From the NCBI RefSeq assembly GCF_018139685.1, contig NZ_JAGSPN010000010.1, positions 115,922 to 179,921 on the forward strand: DNA of 64,000 bases. The letters run 5' to 3'. The stretch is from Cognatundibacterium luofuense. GTDB taxonomy: Bacteria > Pseudomonadota > Gammaproteobacteria > Burkholderiales > Burkholderiaceae_D. Positions 48,645-56,995 of this stretch are shown one piece after another; within the stretch, counting starts at the first letter, position 1, and the number at the start of each line of letters is the position of its first letter. Under the pieces are notes generated by a model, which was given only the letters and a program-made list of their open reading frames with translations, ran no database searches and was not told the DNA's origin. A program made the position numbers and the translations under genes.

Positions 48645-49787
48645 ATGTTGTCCGCTGTATCTGCGCCCGCCGCACCGCGTATCCTGATTCTCAGTCATGC
48701 CTGCTGGGAGGGTTTGTCACGTCTGCCGGCAATGTTGCATGCGGCCGGTGCGCGGGTGGAAGTGTTCGGGCCGGCTGGCAATTATCCGTCGTTGTCACGC
48801 TTTGCGGCTGCGAAGCATACTGCACCGCAGGCGATGGAATCTTATCTGCAAGCCTTGCAGGAATTTTTGTCGCGGAGTGCAGCGCCGGACTGGATTGTGA
48901 TTGGCGATGACACCTTATGGTATGCACTGGCAGAACGACGTGAGCAGCAATGGGTGCAGGCGATTATTCAGCATGCAGTGCCATTATCTTCGCTGGATTT
49001 TATTGTTTCTAAAATAGTTTTTTCAGAAAAATGTCAGGCTGCCGGTATCCGTATGCCCGCGTTCAAGGTTTGCGGTAATGCAGCAGAGGCGCAGCAAGCT
49101 GCGACAGAACTGGGTTTTCCTGTGGTGTTGAAGGAGGCGCAGGGCTTTGCCGGATTATCCGTGCAAATACTGCACACGCCGGAAAGTCTGGCAGCAGCAG
49201 ATTTTTCCGGGCCGCGTATTGTTCAGGCATTTATCCGGGGTAAAACACTGAGTGCCTGCGCCTTGTACCGGCACGGCGAACTGGCGGGTATGTTTTCTTA
49301 TTACCGTAGTCGCACCTGGGGCAGCCTCGGACCTTCTGCAGCAATCCGTTTTAAAGTATTTGAAGGCTTAACTGAGATGGCGCAGAAGCTAGGCCAGCTC
49401 AGCAGATTTCATGGTTTGTGCGGACTGGACCTGATCGAATCGGAAGACGACGGGCAATTGTATTTGCTGGAACAGAATTTCCGGCCCACGCTGACGATGG
49501 ATGCCGGACATCTGGCAGGCGCAGATCTGACTGGTTTGTTACCGTTGCTATGGTCGGGTAACAGTCAGTCAGACAATTTGCCGCGCCTGCAAAATCCTGC
49601 ATGCGGTCAGCTGGAAGCGCTGTTCCCGCAAGACTTTTTCCGTGCCATTGATGAACGGCGCCGCCTGCAGATTGCTGGCTGGTTATTACGTCCGTGGCGC
49701 TGGCGCTGGCAGGAACCGGGGATTATGGCGCTGAACCTGCGTATTGCTATGCGTAAATTGTTTAATCGTCAGCACGGCGCGATATAA
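48645..49787 (+). CDS. ATP-grasp domain protein
   Basis: The 380-residue protein has an N-terminal Rossmann-like part (ILILSHACWEGLSRLPAMLH) and then an ATP-grasp fold. ATP-binding residues are in GFPVVLKEAQGFAGLSVQIL and the acidic, metal-binding C-terminal strands in CGLDLIESEDDGQLYLLEQN. It should form a carboxylate-amine or similar bond with ATP, but the acceptor is unknown. It follows the acyl-CoA ligase by 176 bases, and whether they are cotranscribed is unclear. The final 60 residues are basic and Trp/Arg-rich. Confidence 0.85.
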   Translation: MLSAVSAPAAPRILILSHACWEGLSRLPAMLHAAGARVEVFGPAGNYPSLSRFAAAKHTAPQAMESYLQALQEFLSRSAAPDWIVIGDDTLWYALAERREQQWVQAIIQHAVPLSSLDFIVSKIVFSEKCQAAGIRMPAFKVCGNAAEAQQAATELGFPVVLKEAQGFAGLSVQILHTPESLAAADFSGPRIVQAFIRGKTLSACALYRHGELAGMFSYYRSRTWGSLGPSAAIRFKVFEGLTEMAQKLGQLSRFHGLCGLDLIESEDDGQLYLLEQNFRPTLTMDAGHLAGADLTGLLPLLWSGNSQSDNLPRLQNPACGQLEALFPQDFFRAIDERRRLQIAGWLLRPWRWRWQEPGIMALNLRIAMRKLFNRQHGAI

Positions 49788-49805
49788 AACACTGAGCGGT
49801 TATGC

Positions 49806-50411
49806 TCATAACCAGCCCTGATCACGCGCAAGCCGGAACGCATCGACCCGGTTTTTTGCCTGCAGTTTGCTGATCGCTTCGGATAAATAATTTCTGACCG
49901 TGCCTTCCGATAAAAACAAACGCTTTGCGATATCGGCATTGCTCGCTCCTTCACCTGCCAGCCGCAGAATTTGCCGCTCTCGTTCATTCAAAGGGTCTGC
50001 CGCAGCACCCCAGCTTTCTACGGCCAGTTCCGGCGCAATCGCTTTCCCGCCTGCATGCACGGTACGAATTGCCGCTGCCAGTGCTTCCGCCGGTGCATCC
50101 TTCAGCATATAACCGCGCACACCGCTGGCCAGCGCACGGCGCAAAAAGCCGCTGCGGGCGAAAGTCGTCAGCACAATCACTTTGATCTGGCTGCGCGCGC
50201 TATGCAATTCGGCCGCCAGATCCAGACCACTCATGTGCGGCATTTCAATATCCGTGATCAGTACATCGGGCTGCAGCGTCTGGCACAGTTGCAGCGCTTC
50301 TTTGCCGTCCTTTGCCTGTGCCAGAACCTCTATATCGTCTTCCAGTTTCAGTAGTGCTGCCAGTGCGCCGGCAACCAGCGCCTGATCTTCGGCCAGTAAA
50401 ATACGTATCAT
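49806..50411 (-). CDS. NarL/DesR-type response regulator
   Basis: From the ATG at 50411 the protein has 201 residues. The receiver domain begins MIRILLAEDQALVAGALAAL, with the phosphoacceptor in DVLITDIEMPHMSGLDLA. The LuxR-type helix-turn-helix is in LNERERQILRLAGEGASNAD and LSEGTVRNYLSEAISKL. It is fed by the kinase encoded with a 4-base overlap upstream. DesR regulators often control membrane fatty-acid genes, but the target here is unknown. Confidence 0.93.
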   Translation of the reverse strand: MIRILLAEDQALVAGALAALLKLEDDIEVLAQAKDGKEALQLCQTLQPDVLITDIEMPHMSGLDLAAELHSARSQIKVIVLTTFARSGFLRRALASGVRGYMLKDAPAEALAAAIRTVHAGGKAIAPELAVESWGAAADPLNERERQILRLAGEGASNADIAKRLFLSEGTVRNYLSEAISKLQAKNRVDAFRLARDQGWL

Positions 50412-51502
50412 GCAAAGTCCTTTGCCAGAGTTGCGCGGATTTCCCATTCTTCTGCGCAGCGTATATCGAGATTGCCGCTCAGCGAAGCCAGACGTTCGCG
50501 CATGCCGCGCAATCCGTTACCATCGCTGACCGGCTGATGTTGTGTATCCGCGGGTAAATCGTTACTGACACTCAGCACCCATTGTCCTGCGGATTGTTCC
50601 AGGCTGATGCGGCATTGCGTTGCCTGCGCATGCCGCAAAATATTGGTTGCCGCTTCACGCAGCAACAGCGCCAGAATATTTTCGGTCGCAGCAGGAAGTG
50701 CAGGCAGGCTGGGTGGCATTTGTACCTGACATTGCACTCCGGCGGATTCCAGTGTTGCGCAGGCCTGACGCAACTCATGCGCAAAGCCGGTGGAACGGTA
50801 ACCGGTAATCGCAGCGCGTACTTCTGCCAGTGCATCACGGGCGGTTTTTTCCACATCACGGATTTCCTGTTCCGCCTGTTCCGGAGCGCGTGAAATCAGC
50901 TTGCGCGCCAGTTCTGCTTTCAGTGCAATCACTGACAAGCTGTGTCCCAGCAAGTCATGCATATCACGTGCAATGCGTTCGCGTTCTGCAATGGTCGCCA
51001 GATATTCAACCTCTTCCTGTTTGCGCAGCAAATCTTCTTTACTGCGCAGCATTTTTTCACCGATGACGGCGCTGACACCGGCGGTGGTGCCGAACAACAA
51101 TGCAGGTATCCAGAAAAATGGCGGCAGGTTCAGCAGCAGTGTGCATGCAATGATCAGCAGACCGGCGAAACTCAGCGTCTGATAAGCCGCACGTTCCGGT
51201 GTGATACGGCTCGCCATCGCTGCTGCGAAAATACAGAAAGTCGAACCGCCGCCATTCCACGGTGCCCAGATCAGACCCAGTGACAGCGTTGCAAACACAC
51301 ACAGATACAAACGCTTACCAGTGCTGTTGAAGCTCAGAAAATACACCGGCAAGAAAGCACAGATACTCAGCAGTATCAGTCCGATTTCTGTTATGTCCAT
51401 GCGGGTGTACAGGGCTTTCCAGCCAAAGATCACCAGCGACAGCAACCAGAAGTAAGGCGCTTTACCGTAGCGTTCGGGTACAAGAGGAGAGGGCAGGTGC
51501 AT
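50408..51502 (-). CDS. DesK-like sensor histidine kinase (HisKA_3)
   Basis: The 364-residue membrane protein has five or six hydrophobic segments in the first 155 residues. The dimerisation/phosphoacceptor motif follows in ERERIARDMHDLLGHSLSVI. ATP-binding residues are in LLREAATNILRHAQ and GNGLRGMRERLASLSG. The N-terminal membrane module has no large sensor domain, like the membrane-thickness sensor DesK. A signal inside the membrane is a reasonable but unproven guess. Confidence 0.93.
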   Translation of the reverse strand: MHLPSPLVPERYGKAPYFWLLSLVIFGWKALYTRMDITEIGLILLSICAFLPVYFLSFNSTGKRLYLCVFATLSLGLIWAPWNGGGSTFCIFAAAMASRITPERAAYQTLSFAGLLIIACTLLLNLPPFFWIPALLFGTTAGVSAVIGEKMLRSKEDLLRKQEEVEYLATIAERERIARDMHDLLGHSLSVIALKAELARKLISRAPEQAEQEIRDVEKTARDALAEVRAAITGYRSTGFAHELRQACATLESAGVQCQVQMPPSLPALPAATENILALLLREAATNILRHAQATQCRISLEQSAGQWVLSVSNDLPADTQHQPVSDGNGLRGMRERLASLSGNLDIRCAEEWEIRATLAKDFA

Positions 51503-51524
51503 ACAGCGTTGTCCTTATCATCGC

Positions 51525-51553
51525 AAAAAAGAGCAGGCATCCTTGCCTGCTCC
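51525..51553 (-). terminator. Intrinsic terminator of the amidohydrolase gene
   Basis: GAGCAGGCA / TGCCTGCTC pair over 9 bp, with TTTTTT following on the minus strand. It separates the amidohydrolase from the downstream kinase gene. Confidence 0.9.
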
Positions 51554-51563
51554 CGTTCGGGCA

Positions 51564-53357
51564 TTATTCACTGATCAGACGAATGTCTGCAATCTCAAAC
51601 TGACGTTCGCCCGCAGCGCCACCGGCATTCCAGCTGATCATGGTAATCAGTTTCATATTCAGGCCTGTAACGTCTGCGAAACGTACGCGGACTTCCTGCC
51701 AGTCCTGACTGGTCTGAAACGGAATCTGCACCGGAATAAAACTGCCTTCAATACCAAATGCCAGTGCATACGTTTGTCCGTCACCGCGCGTTCTGAAGCG
51801 CAGTTCACTGGCCTTTTCGAGATTTACAGCCTGCATAGGGCGGGTTCCCGGCAGCATGCTCAGACCTGCCCACGGATAGGCAAAACCCGGTTGAATATTG
51901 GCCTGTAACTGCAATACCGGACCAAGATCAGCATCTTCGCGTAATTGCATGCGTGCAGTGGATTTACCACCCATCATCGTGTCGGATGCTGCGCTCCAGC
52001 CGAGGCCGAATGGTGAGCCTGCCTTATTATTTTTTATTTGCAGTAGCGCAGTCACCGGATTCAGTTGCATTGCGCCACTTTGCAGGGCGGCTACTTTTTT
52101 TATCTGAGCCTGTTGCAACGGGCTGACAGGCTCACCTTGTTTCCAGGCTTCCGTGATGCGTTGCGTATCGGTGATTTTCTGATCCGGCTGACCATCGATC
52201 AGCAAAAGATTCGCGACCATGCCCGGCGCAATGCGACCCTGATCACGCAAATGAAATATCTTTGCCGGAGAACTGGTTGCAGCCTGCAAGGCTTGCACCG
52301 GCGTCAGGCCAGCCTCCACCAGTTCCAGTAATTCCTGATGCATGCTGATGCCGAACTGCGTGCCGTTATTCCCTGCATCCGTTCCCGCCAGCACCGGAAT
52401 ACCTGCGCGCTGGAATGCTGCCGCTGCTTTACGGGCGGGCGCTACCAGTTCCGGTTGCGGCTTACGGCCATAGGTTTGCTGTAATGCCTGTTGCTGCACC
52501 GGTGTCAGCCAGCGCATCCACACCGGATTGGCTAATACGGCATCTGCTTTGATCCCTGCAATGCTGTTTAATACCGAGAAGGTCGGAATCACAAACGCAT
52601 GGTGTTTTTTTGCAGCGCGAACCATGGCTGTGATTTGCTGATCGCTGATTTCTTTTGCGGTGAATAAATGCACCAGACCATCCGCGCCATTTTCCAGTGC
52701 AAACAGGGCGTCATCAATACTGCTGATATGCACCAGTGCCAGCTTGTTGCGTTTGTGTGCGGCACTGATCAGCGCTTTCACAGTATCGCGGCTAAGGCTG
52801 GGAACGACGTGTTCGTGTCCGCCGCTTTCCATCACGATTTTGATGAAGTGCGAACCTTCTGCAATCCGTGCATCCACCCATGCCTGCGCCTGATCCGGTG
52901 CGCTCAGTGTTTCCACTGGCAATCCGTATTCTGTGCCGTGGCCGCCTTTGACAGTGGCTAGCATACCAGCCGAGTAAGTGTCCGGCAGCCGGGTATTTTT
53001 TTCTTTCAGCTGATGGTTAAACGCTTGCAATGCAGCTTGCGCAGCGAATAAGTCGATTTGCGCAGTCACGCCGAACAGCAGCGGTAATTCCTGATCTTTA
53101 AATGCGTGAACATGACTGTCGATCATGCCCGGCATCAGAGTCTTACCGGCGGCTTCCGTAATCACCGCATCTGCAGGTGCTGCAATGCTGGCGGCGACGC
53201 AGGTAATTTTGCCATCCTGAATCAGCACGTCGCGTACGCCAATGATGCGTTCACCATCAAACACGCGAGCCTGACGAATCAGGGTATCGGCAGCGCTGGC
53301 TTGGATTGCCATACCGGACAACAACAGACTCAGAACACTACGGGAAAATCGGGACAT
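51564..53357 (-). CDS. Exported amidohydrolase fused to a CIA30-like domain
   Basis: From ATG 53357 the protein has 597 residues. It has a signal peptide (residues 1-24, ending ASA) and an amidohydrolase barrel to about residue 410. Metal-ligand motifs are visible: MIDSHVHAF (about 75-83), HFIKIVMESGGHEHV, LALVHISS and VLAGTDAGNNGTQFG. The last 155 residues (from LGWSAASDTMMGGKSTARM) look like the CIA30/NDUFAF1 jelly-roll domain, ending with QTSQDWQEVRVRFADVTGLN and FEIADIRLISE. The barrel resembles secreted imidazolonepropionase-like or prolidase-like enzymes. The substrate is unknown and the fused domain may bind carbohydrate. Both the fusion and its export are noteworthy. Confidence 0.85.
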   Translation of the reverse strand: MSRFSRSVLSLLLSGMAIQASAADTLIRQARVFDGERIIGVRDVLIQDGKITCVAASIAAPADAVITEAAGKTLMPGMIDSHVHAFKDQELPLLFGVTAQIDLFAAQAALQAFNHQLKEKNTRLPDTYSAGMLATVKGGHGTEYGLPVETLSAPDQAQAWVDARIAEGSHFIKIVMESGGHEHVVPSLSRDTVKALISAAHKRNKLALVHISSIDDALFALENGADGLVHLFTAKEISDQQITAMVRAAKKHHAFVIPTFSVLNSIAGIKADAVLANPVWMRWLTPVQQQALQQTYGRKPQPELVAPARKAAAAFQRAGIPVLAGTDAGNNGTQFGISMHQELLELVEAGLTPVQALQAATSSPAKIFHLRDQGRIAPGMVANLLLIDGQPDQKITDTQRITEAWKQGEPVSPLQQAQIKKVAALQSGAMQLNPVTALLQIKNNKAGSPFGLGWSAASDTMMGGKSTARMQLREDADLGPVLQLQANIQPGFAYPWAGLSMLPGTRPMQAVNLEKASELRFRTRGDGQTYALAFGIEGSFIPVQIPFQTSQDWQEVRVRFADVTGLNMKLITMISWNAGGAAGERQFEIADIRLISE

Positions 53358-53487
53358 CTCAGCCTCCGTCAGAAAGAATATTGAACAGGCTTCAGTGTGC
53401 CTGTCCGGCATCAGAAACTGCAGGGCCATACGTCATGACTTTCATATGACAATTGTCATGTTCCATGTTTTATTCCGGCAAGCAGAC

Positions 53488-53518
53488 ATAAAAAAACCGT
53501 CGCCGGAGCGACGGTTTA
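53488..53518 (-). terminator. Intrinsic terminator of sppA
   Basis: AAACCGTCGC / GCGACGGTTT with CGGA loop, followed by T6 on the minus strand. It separates sppA from the amidohydrolase gene. Confidence 0.9.
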
Positions 53519-53572
53519 TGGCAGACCGGAAATACGGGAACCGGTCACCGCAAGGGCGTCAGCCCCCGCAGA

Positions 53573-55438
53573 TTAAGGTGCTTTACAAAAGCAGTGCGTC
53601 ACTTCTGCATAACCTTTCGGATTATTGTTCAGGTCGTTAATCCAGCGGATATCTTCCGTAACCTGATTCATCATCGCAGGTGTCATGCCGGCAGGTACCA
53701 GTGCCAGCTGGAAGTGCTTAGCCAGTGTGGCGCTGATTTGTGCATTGAACATTTCCAGCAATTTATCGAGCTTGGAACCTTCCGGCTCGATATAGCTGTA
53801 ATGGTAATCGTCACCGAGTTTCGCCAGTTTGGCAGCGGAATTCAGTGCATCTTCAAAGCTACCCAGACGATCGACCAGACCACGCTCTTTTGCCTGCGTA
53901 CCGGTCCAGACGCGGCCTTGTGCCACTTCATTGATTTTTTCCGGTGTGGTTTTGCGTGCGGCTGCGGCTTTGGTGGTGAACTCTGCATAGATATGGTTAA
54001 TGCTGCTCTGAACCATGTCGGCAAACTTCGGATTTAAAGGACGCAGCGGATTGTAGGGTTCAGCCAGCCAGGTCGTTGTTGTGCCTGCGGTATGGATACC
54101 CAGTTTTTCAACGGCTTTGTCAGCAGTCGGCAGAATCGCAAACACACCGATAGAACCGGTGATGGTTGCTTCATCTGCAATCACTTCATCCGACGACATT
54201 GACACCCAGTAGCCACCGGATGCGGCAACGTTACCCATGGAAATGACAACAGGCTTGCCAGCTTTGCGTGTCAGTTCCAGTTCGCGGCGGATCAGTTCAG
54301 AACCGAAAGCGCTGCCACCCGGCGAATTAACACGCAGAACGACAGCTTTGATTTTGTCATCTTCACGTGCTTTGCGAATCAGATTCGATGTGGACAAACC
54401 ACCGATGGAACCTGCAGGTGCTTTGCCTTCACTGATTTCGCCTTCGGCAACAATCACGCCAACCTGATCACGACCCAGATCCGGGTTGTGGCCTTTGTTC
54501 AGTGCCAGATAATCGTCAAAACCGATCTGACGGAAGCTTTTGTTTTTGCTGTCCGGTGCGCCGACGGTGTACATCAGTTCACGCAATTCATCGCGGGTTT
54601 TCAGACCATCCACCCACTTCAGATTCAGTGCCAGCTGACCACTGCTGTCACCGGCGGCTTTCAGCAGTTCCGGTAATTTGTTAATACTTTCGGTCACAGA
54701 GCCGGCAGGCAGTTTGCGCGCTTTTTCAATATCGTCCGTATAGGTTTTCCACAAAGCGTTGTACAGAAACGCATCTGCTTCAGCTGCAGCCTGAGACGGG
54801 CCATTGCCAATGTAGGGTTCTGCAAAACTCTTATAAGTACCGACCTTCAGCACATTGACCGTGACACCCAGTTTATCCAGCGCATCGCGGTAGTAATTGC
54901 GGTAACCGCCGAAGCCGGTGACCGACACCATACCCATAGGATGCATGTAGATCTGATCTGCGTGCGCAGCCAGCAGGTATTGCTTCTGGCTGTAAGAAGA
55001 ACCCCAGGCGATGACTTTTTTGCCGGTGGCGCGGAATTTATCCAGCGCCGCGGCAACTTCACGTTCCAGTACCAGACCACCGCCGTTCAGTTCATCCAGC
55101 AACAAAACGATACTGGTGATTTTGCTGTCATCTTTCGCGGTATCAATCGCTTCCAGAATATCGCGTAACTGAATCGAGCGGCGCGTATCACCCTGTGCTT
55201 CAGCGAGGAAGGCATCACGTGCCGTACCTGCATGTTGTTCTACCAGATTCCCTTTGAGATCGAGGATCAGTGCCGTTTTATCTTCCAGCTTACGTGGTTT
55301 TTCAGAGGAAAACGACGCTGCGATACCGATCAGGATAATCAGTAACAGCAGGTTCAGGATTGCACGGCGGCCGTAATCAAGTACGGTCCACAGCATGCGG
55401 AATCCCTTTCCTATCCATTGCAAAGGCGTAATACGCAT
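53573..55438 (-). CDS. sppA: Signal peptide peptidase SppA, long form
   Basis: The 621-residue protein is the 67-kDa type of SppA with tandem domains. A transmembrane segment lies at about residues 20-45. The catalytic Lys is K203 in VGTYKSFAEPY and the Ser nucleophile is S407 in NVAASGGYW, close to the Lys209/Ser409 pair of Escherichia coli SppA. It degrades cleaved signal peptides in the inner membrane. It lies 21 bases downstream of the S1/P1 nuclease gene and is probably in one operon with it. A terminator follows. Confidence 0.96.
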   Translation of the reverse strand: MRITPLQWIGKGFRMLWTVLDYGRRAILNLLLLIILIGIAASFSSEKPRKLEDKTALILDLKGNLVEQHAGTARDAFLAEAQGDTRRSIQLRDILEAIDTAKDDSKITSIVLLLDELNGGGLVLEREVAAALDKFRATGKKVIAWGSSYSQKQYLLAAHADQIYMHPMGMVSVTGFGGYRNYYRDALDKLGVTVNVLKVGTYKSFAEPYIGNGPSQAAAEADAFLYNALWKTYTDDIEKARKLPAGSVTESINKLPELLKAAGDSSGQLALNLKWVDGLKTRDELRELMYTVGAPDSKNKSFRQIGFDDYLALNKGHNPDLGRDQVGVIVAEGEISEGKAPAGSIGGLSTSNLIRKAREDDKIKAVVLRVNSPGGSAFGSELIRRELELTRKAGKPVVISMGNVAASGGYWVSMSSDEVIADEATITGSIGVFAILPTADKAVEKLGIHTAGTTTTWLAEPYNPLRPLNPKFADMVQSSINHIYAEFTTKAAAARKTTPEKINEVAQGRVWTGTQAKERGLVDRLGSFEDALNSAAKLAKLGDDYHYSYIEPEGSKLDKLLEMFNAQISATLAKHFQLALVPAGMTPAMMNQVTEDIRWINDLNNNPKGYAEVTHCFCKAP

Positions 55439-55459
55439 TGTTGCTCCTTCAGTTAAAAA

Positions 55460-56473
55460 TTACTCCGGCCAGATGTCCTGCAAAATCTGGGTCAGATGTG
55501 CACCACCGCGTACCAGTGCATCATCTTTCATGTTTGCCATCATTTTTTCATATTCTAATGGCAATGCAATCGACCAGTTTAACCCACGCGAAGCCGGAGC
55601 GGCTTTTCCGAACTGAGAACCGGTGAATAAAGTACGCGCATCGCGGATTGCATCGTTCGCCCACAGCACCGGCAAATCGTTCAGTGGTGCTTTTGCAACA
55701 TTGTAAGTGCGTGCTTTTTTCGCCAGCGCATCGTTCATGCGGCCGCGTTTGTAGTTGTACGGCACATCGTCCCACAGCGAATGCAGATTACCGCACGGGC
55801 ATTGCAGTGCATTGCCGCCAACGGTGTTGGTGCTGTGATCGTAGCCGTGCTCATCCGGATTGACCTGTTTGCCGTCTTTATCGAGGAATACAGAGCCAAC
55901 GTGCAGCGGCTGATGAATATCGCCGATGTAATGCACCAGCAACGCCAGTGCTTCCGCTTTATCTTTGAATGAGAACGGGGCAGGGGCTTCTTTGCCCTGC
56001 AGTACCAGTGCCGCAGCGCGGATGGCGTTCACCACATCATGATCGCTGGTGCCTGCGTAGCCGGTTTTGTAGTGATCATGCTGAATCGCGACGTCAGCAT
56101 AGTGGTATTGCTTATGGCAGGTTTCTTCGCCTTCTTCCGGCTTGCACTGCGTATTGTTACGGCGGACGTAATCCGCCATGGCGGCAATACCGGCCTGGGT
56201 TTCGAACGGCGCACATTCCGGATAGCGTCCCATGGAGGTGTAGGCAAAATCTTTTTGCGGATCGATACCTTTGACGCAATCACCCCAGACCGAGACTTTT
56301 TCCAGCGTCTGACCTGCCAGAATCGCTTTGACCTGCGCACCGGCTTTCGTGCCTTCCAGCAGTTTGTCAGCAACAGCACCAACGGACTGGTGACCATCTG
56401 CACCCCACGCAAATGCCAGACCCGGCATCGCGACAGCCGCGCTCAGCAGGCTGCACAGTAATAATTTTTTCAT
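55460..56473 (-). CDS. Secreted S1/P1-type nuclease
   Basis: The ATG at 56473 (a TTG one codon earlier is unlikely) gives 337 residues with a signal peptide (residues 1-22, ending AFA). The mature protein starts WGADGHQSVG, with the N-terminal Trp as a zinc ligand of the S1/P1 fold. Further ligands are in VHYIGDIHQPLHVG and NLHSLWDD. Such enzymes cleave single-stranded DNA or RNA in the periplasm or outside. Cotranscription with sppA is likely. Confidence 0.93.
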   Translation of the reverse strand: MKKLLLCSLLSAAVAMPGLAFAWGADGHQSVGAVADKLLEGTKAGAQVKAILAGQTLEKVSVWGDCVKGIDPQKDFAYTSMGRYPECAPFETQAGIAAMADYVRRNNTQCKPEEGEETCHKQYHYADVAIQHDHYKTGYAGTSDHDVVNAIRAAALVLQGKEAPAPFSFKDKAEALALLVHYIGDIHQPLHVGSVFLDKDGKQVNPDEHGYDHSTNTVGGNALQCPCGNLHSLWDDVPYNYKRGRMNDALAKKARTYNVAKAPLNDLPVLWANDAIRDARTLFTGSQFGKAAPASRGLNWSIALPLEYEKMMANMKDDALVRGGAHLTQILQDIWPE

Positions 56474-56527
56474 CAATTCACTCTCTTTTTAAAAACGAAA
56501 CAGGTATTCGTGACGACGATACCAGCA

Positions 56528-56798
56528 TAGAACTCATTTCATAAATAGCCACGAGTGCGAACGCGAGGTGCCGGGATGCAGTGCGCGGCATCGTTGCGCA
56601 GCACAGGCTGGTGCCTGTGCAAGCGACGCAACAAAGCAATGCGCCCGGCACCTCCGTTCCCGGAGGGTTTGCCTCATAGCGCACGCTGGACAGCGTTGGA
56701 CGCGTTGTGAATAGCACCGCTATTCACTTCCTTGTCCGTCTTGCCAGCCTGCGCTATGAGACAAACGCATCTCGCGGGTATTTATGAAATGAGTTCTA
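56528..56798. mobile_element. 271-bp structured MITE-like element with terminal inverted repeats
   Basis: TAGAACTCATTTCATAAATA opens the element. The inverse of the same sequence closes it, giving 28-bp terminal inverted repeats with three mismatches and TA at both edges. The interior has no gene. Arm 1: GAGGTGCCGGG (56565) pairs with CCCGGCACCTC (56644) around an inner GTTGCG/CGCAAC and a perfect GCACAGGC/GCCTGTGC hairpin (56601-56620). A CCTCCG/CGGAGG hairpin (56651-56666) separates the arms. Arm 2: GTTTG-x-CTCATAGCGCA (56667) pairs with TGCGCTATGAG-x-CAAAC (56750), followed inward by GCTGG/CCAGC and GTGAATAGC/GCTATTCAC (56707-56727). It sits in the 522-base gap between the S1/P1 nuclease and prfC. 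The ends suggest TA-directed insertion. Confidence 0.75.
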
Positions 56799-56995
56799 GC
56801 AATTCCGGATGTCATTGTGATGAAATCCGGTAAATAAGCAATCGTTTGCGTCATTTGGACAACGGCATCGCAGGCTGGTTCCGGTTCGTGTAAAAAATGA
56901 CAGAGAAAGCATCAGGGCTTGTCTGTCCGTACATCGACTTCAAACCGTAGTGGCGATAAAATAGAGGGTTTTATCTCTGATCTGAACGGAAACCG

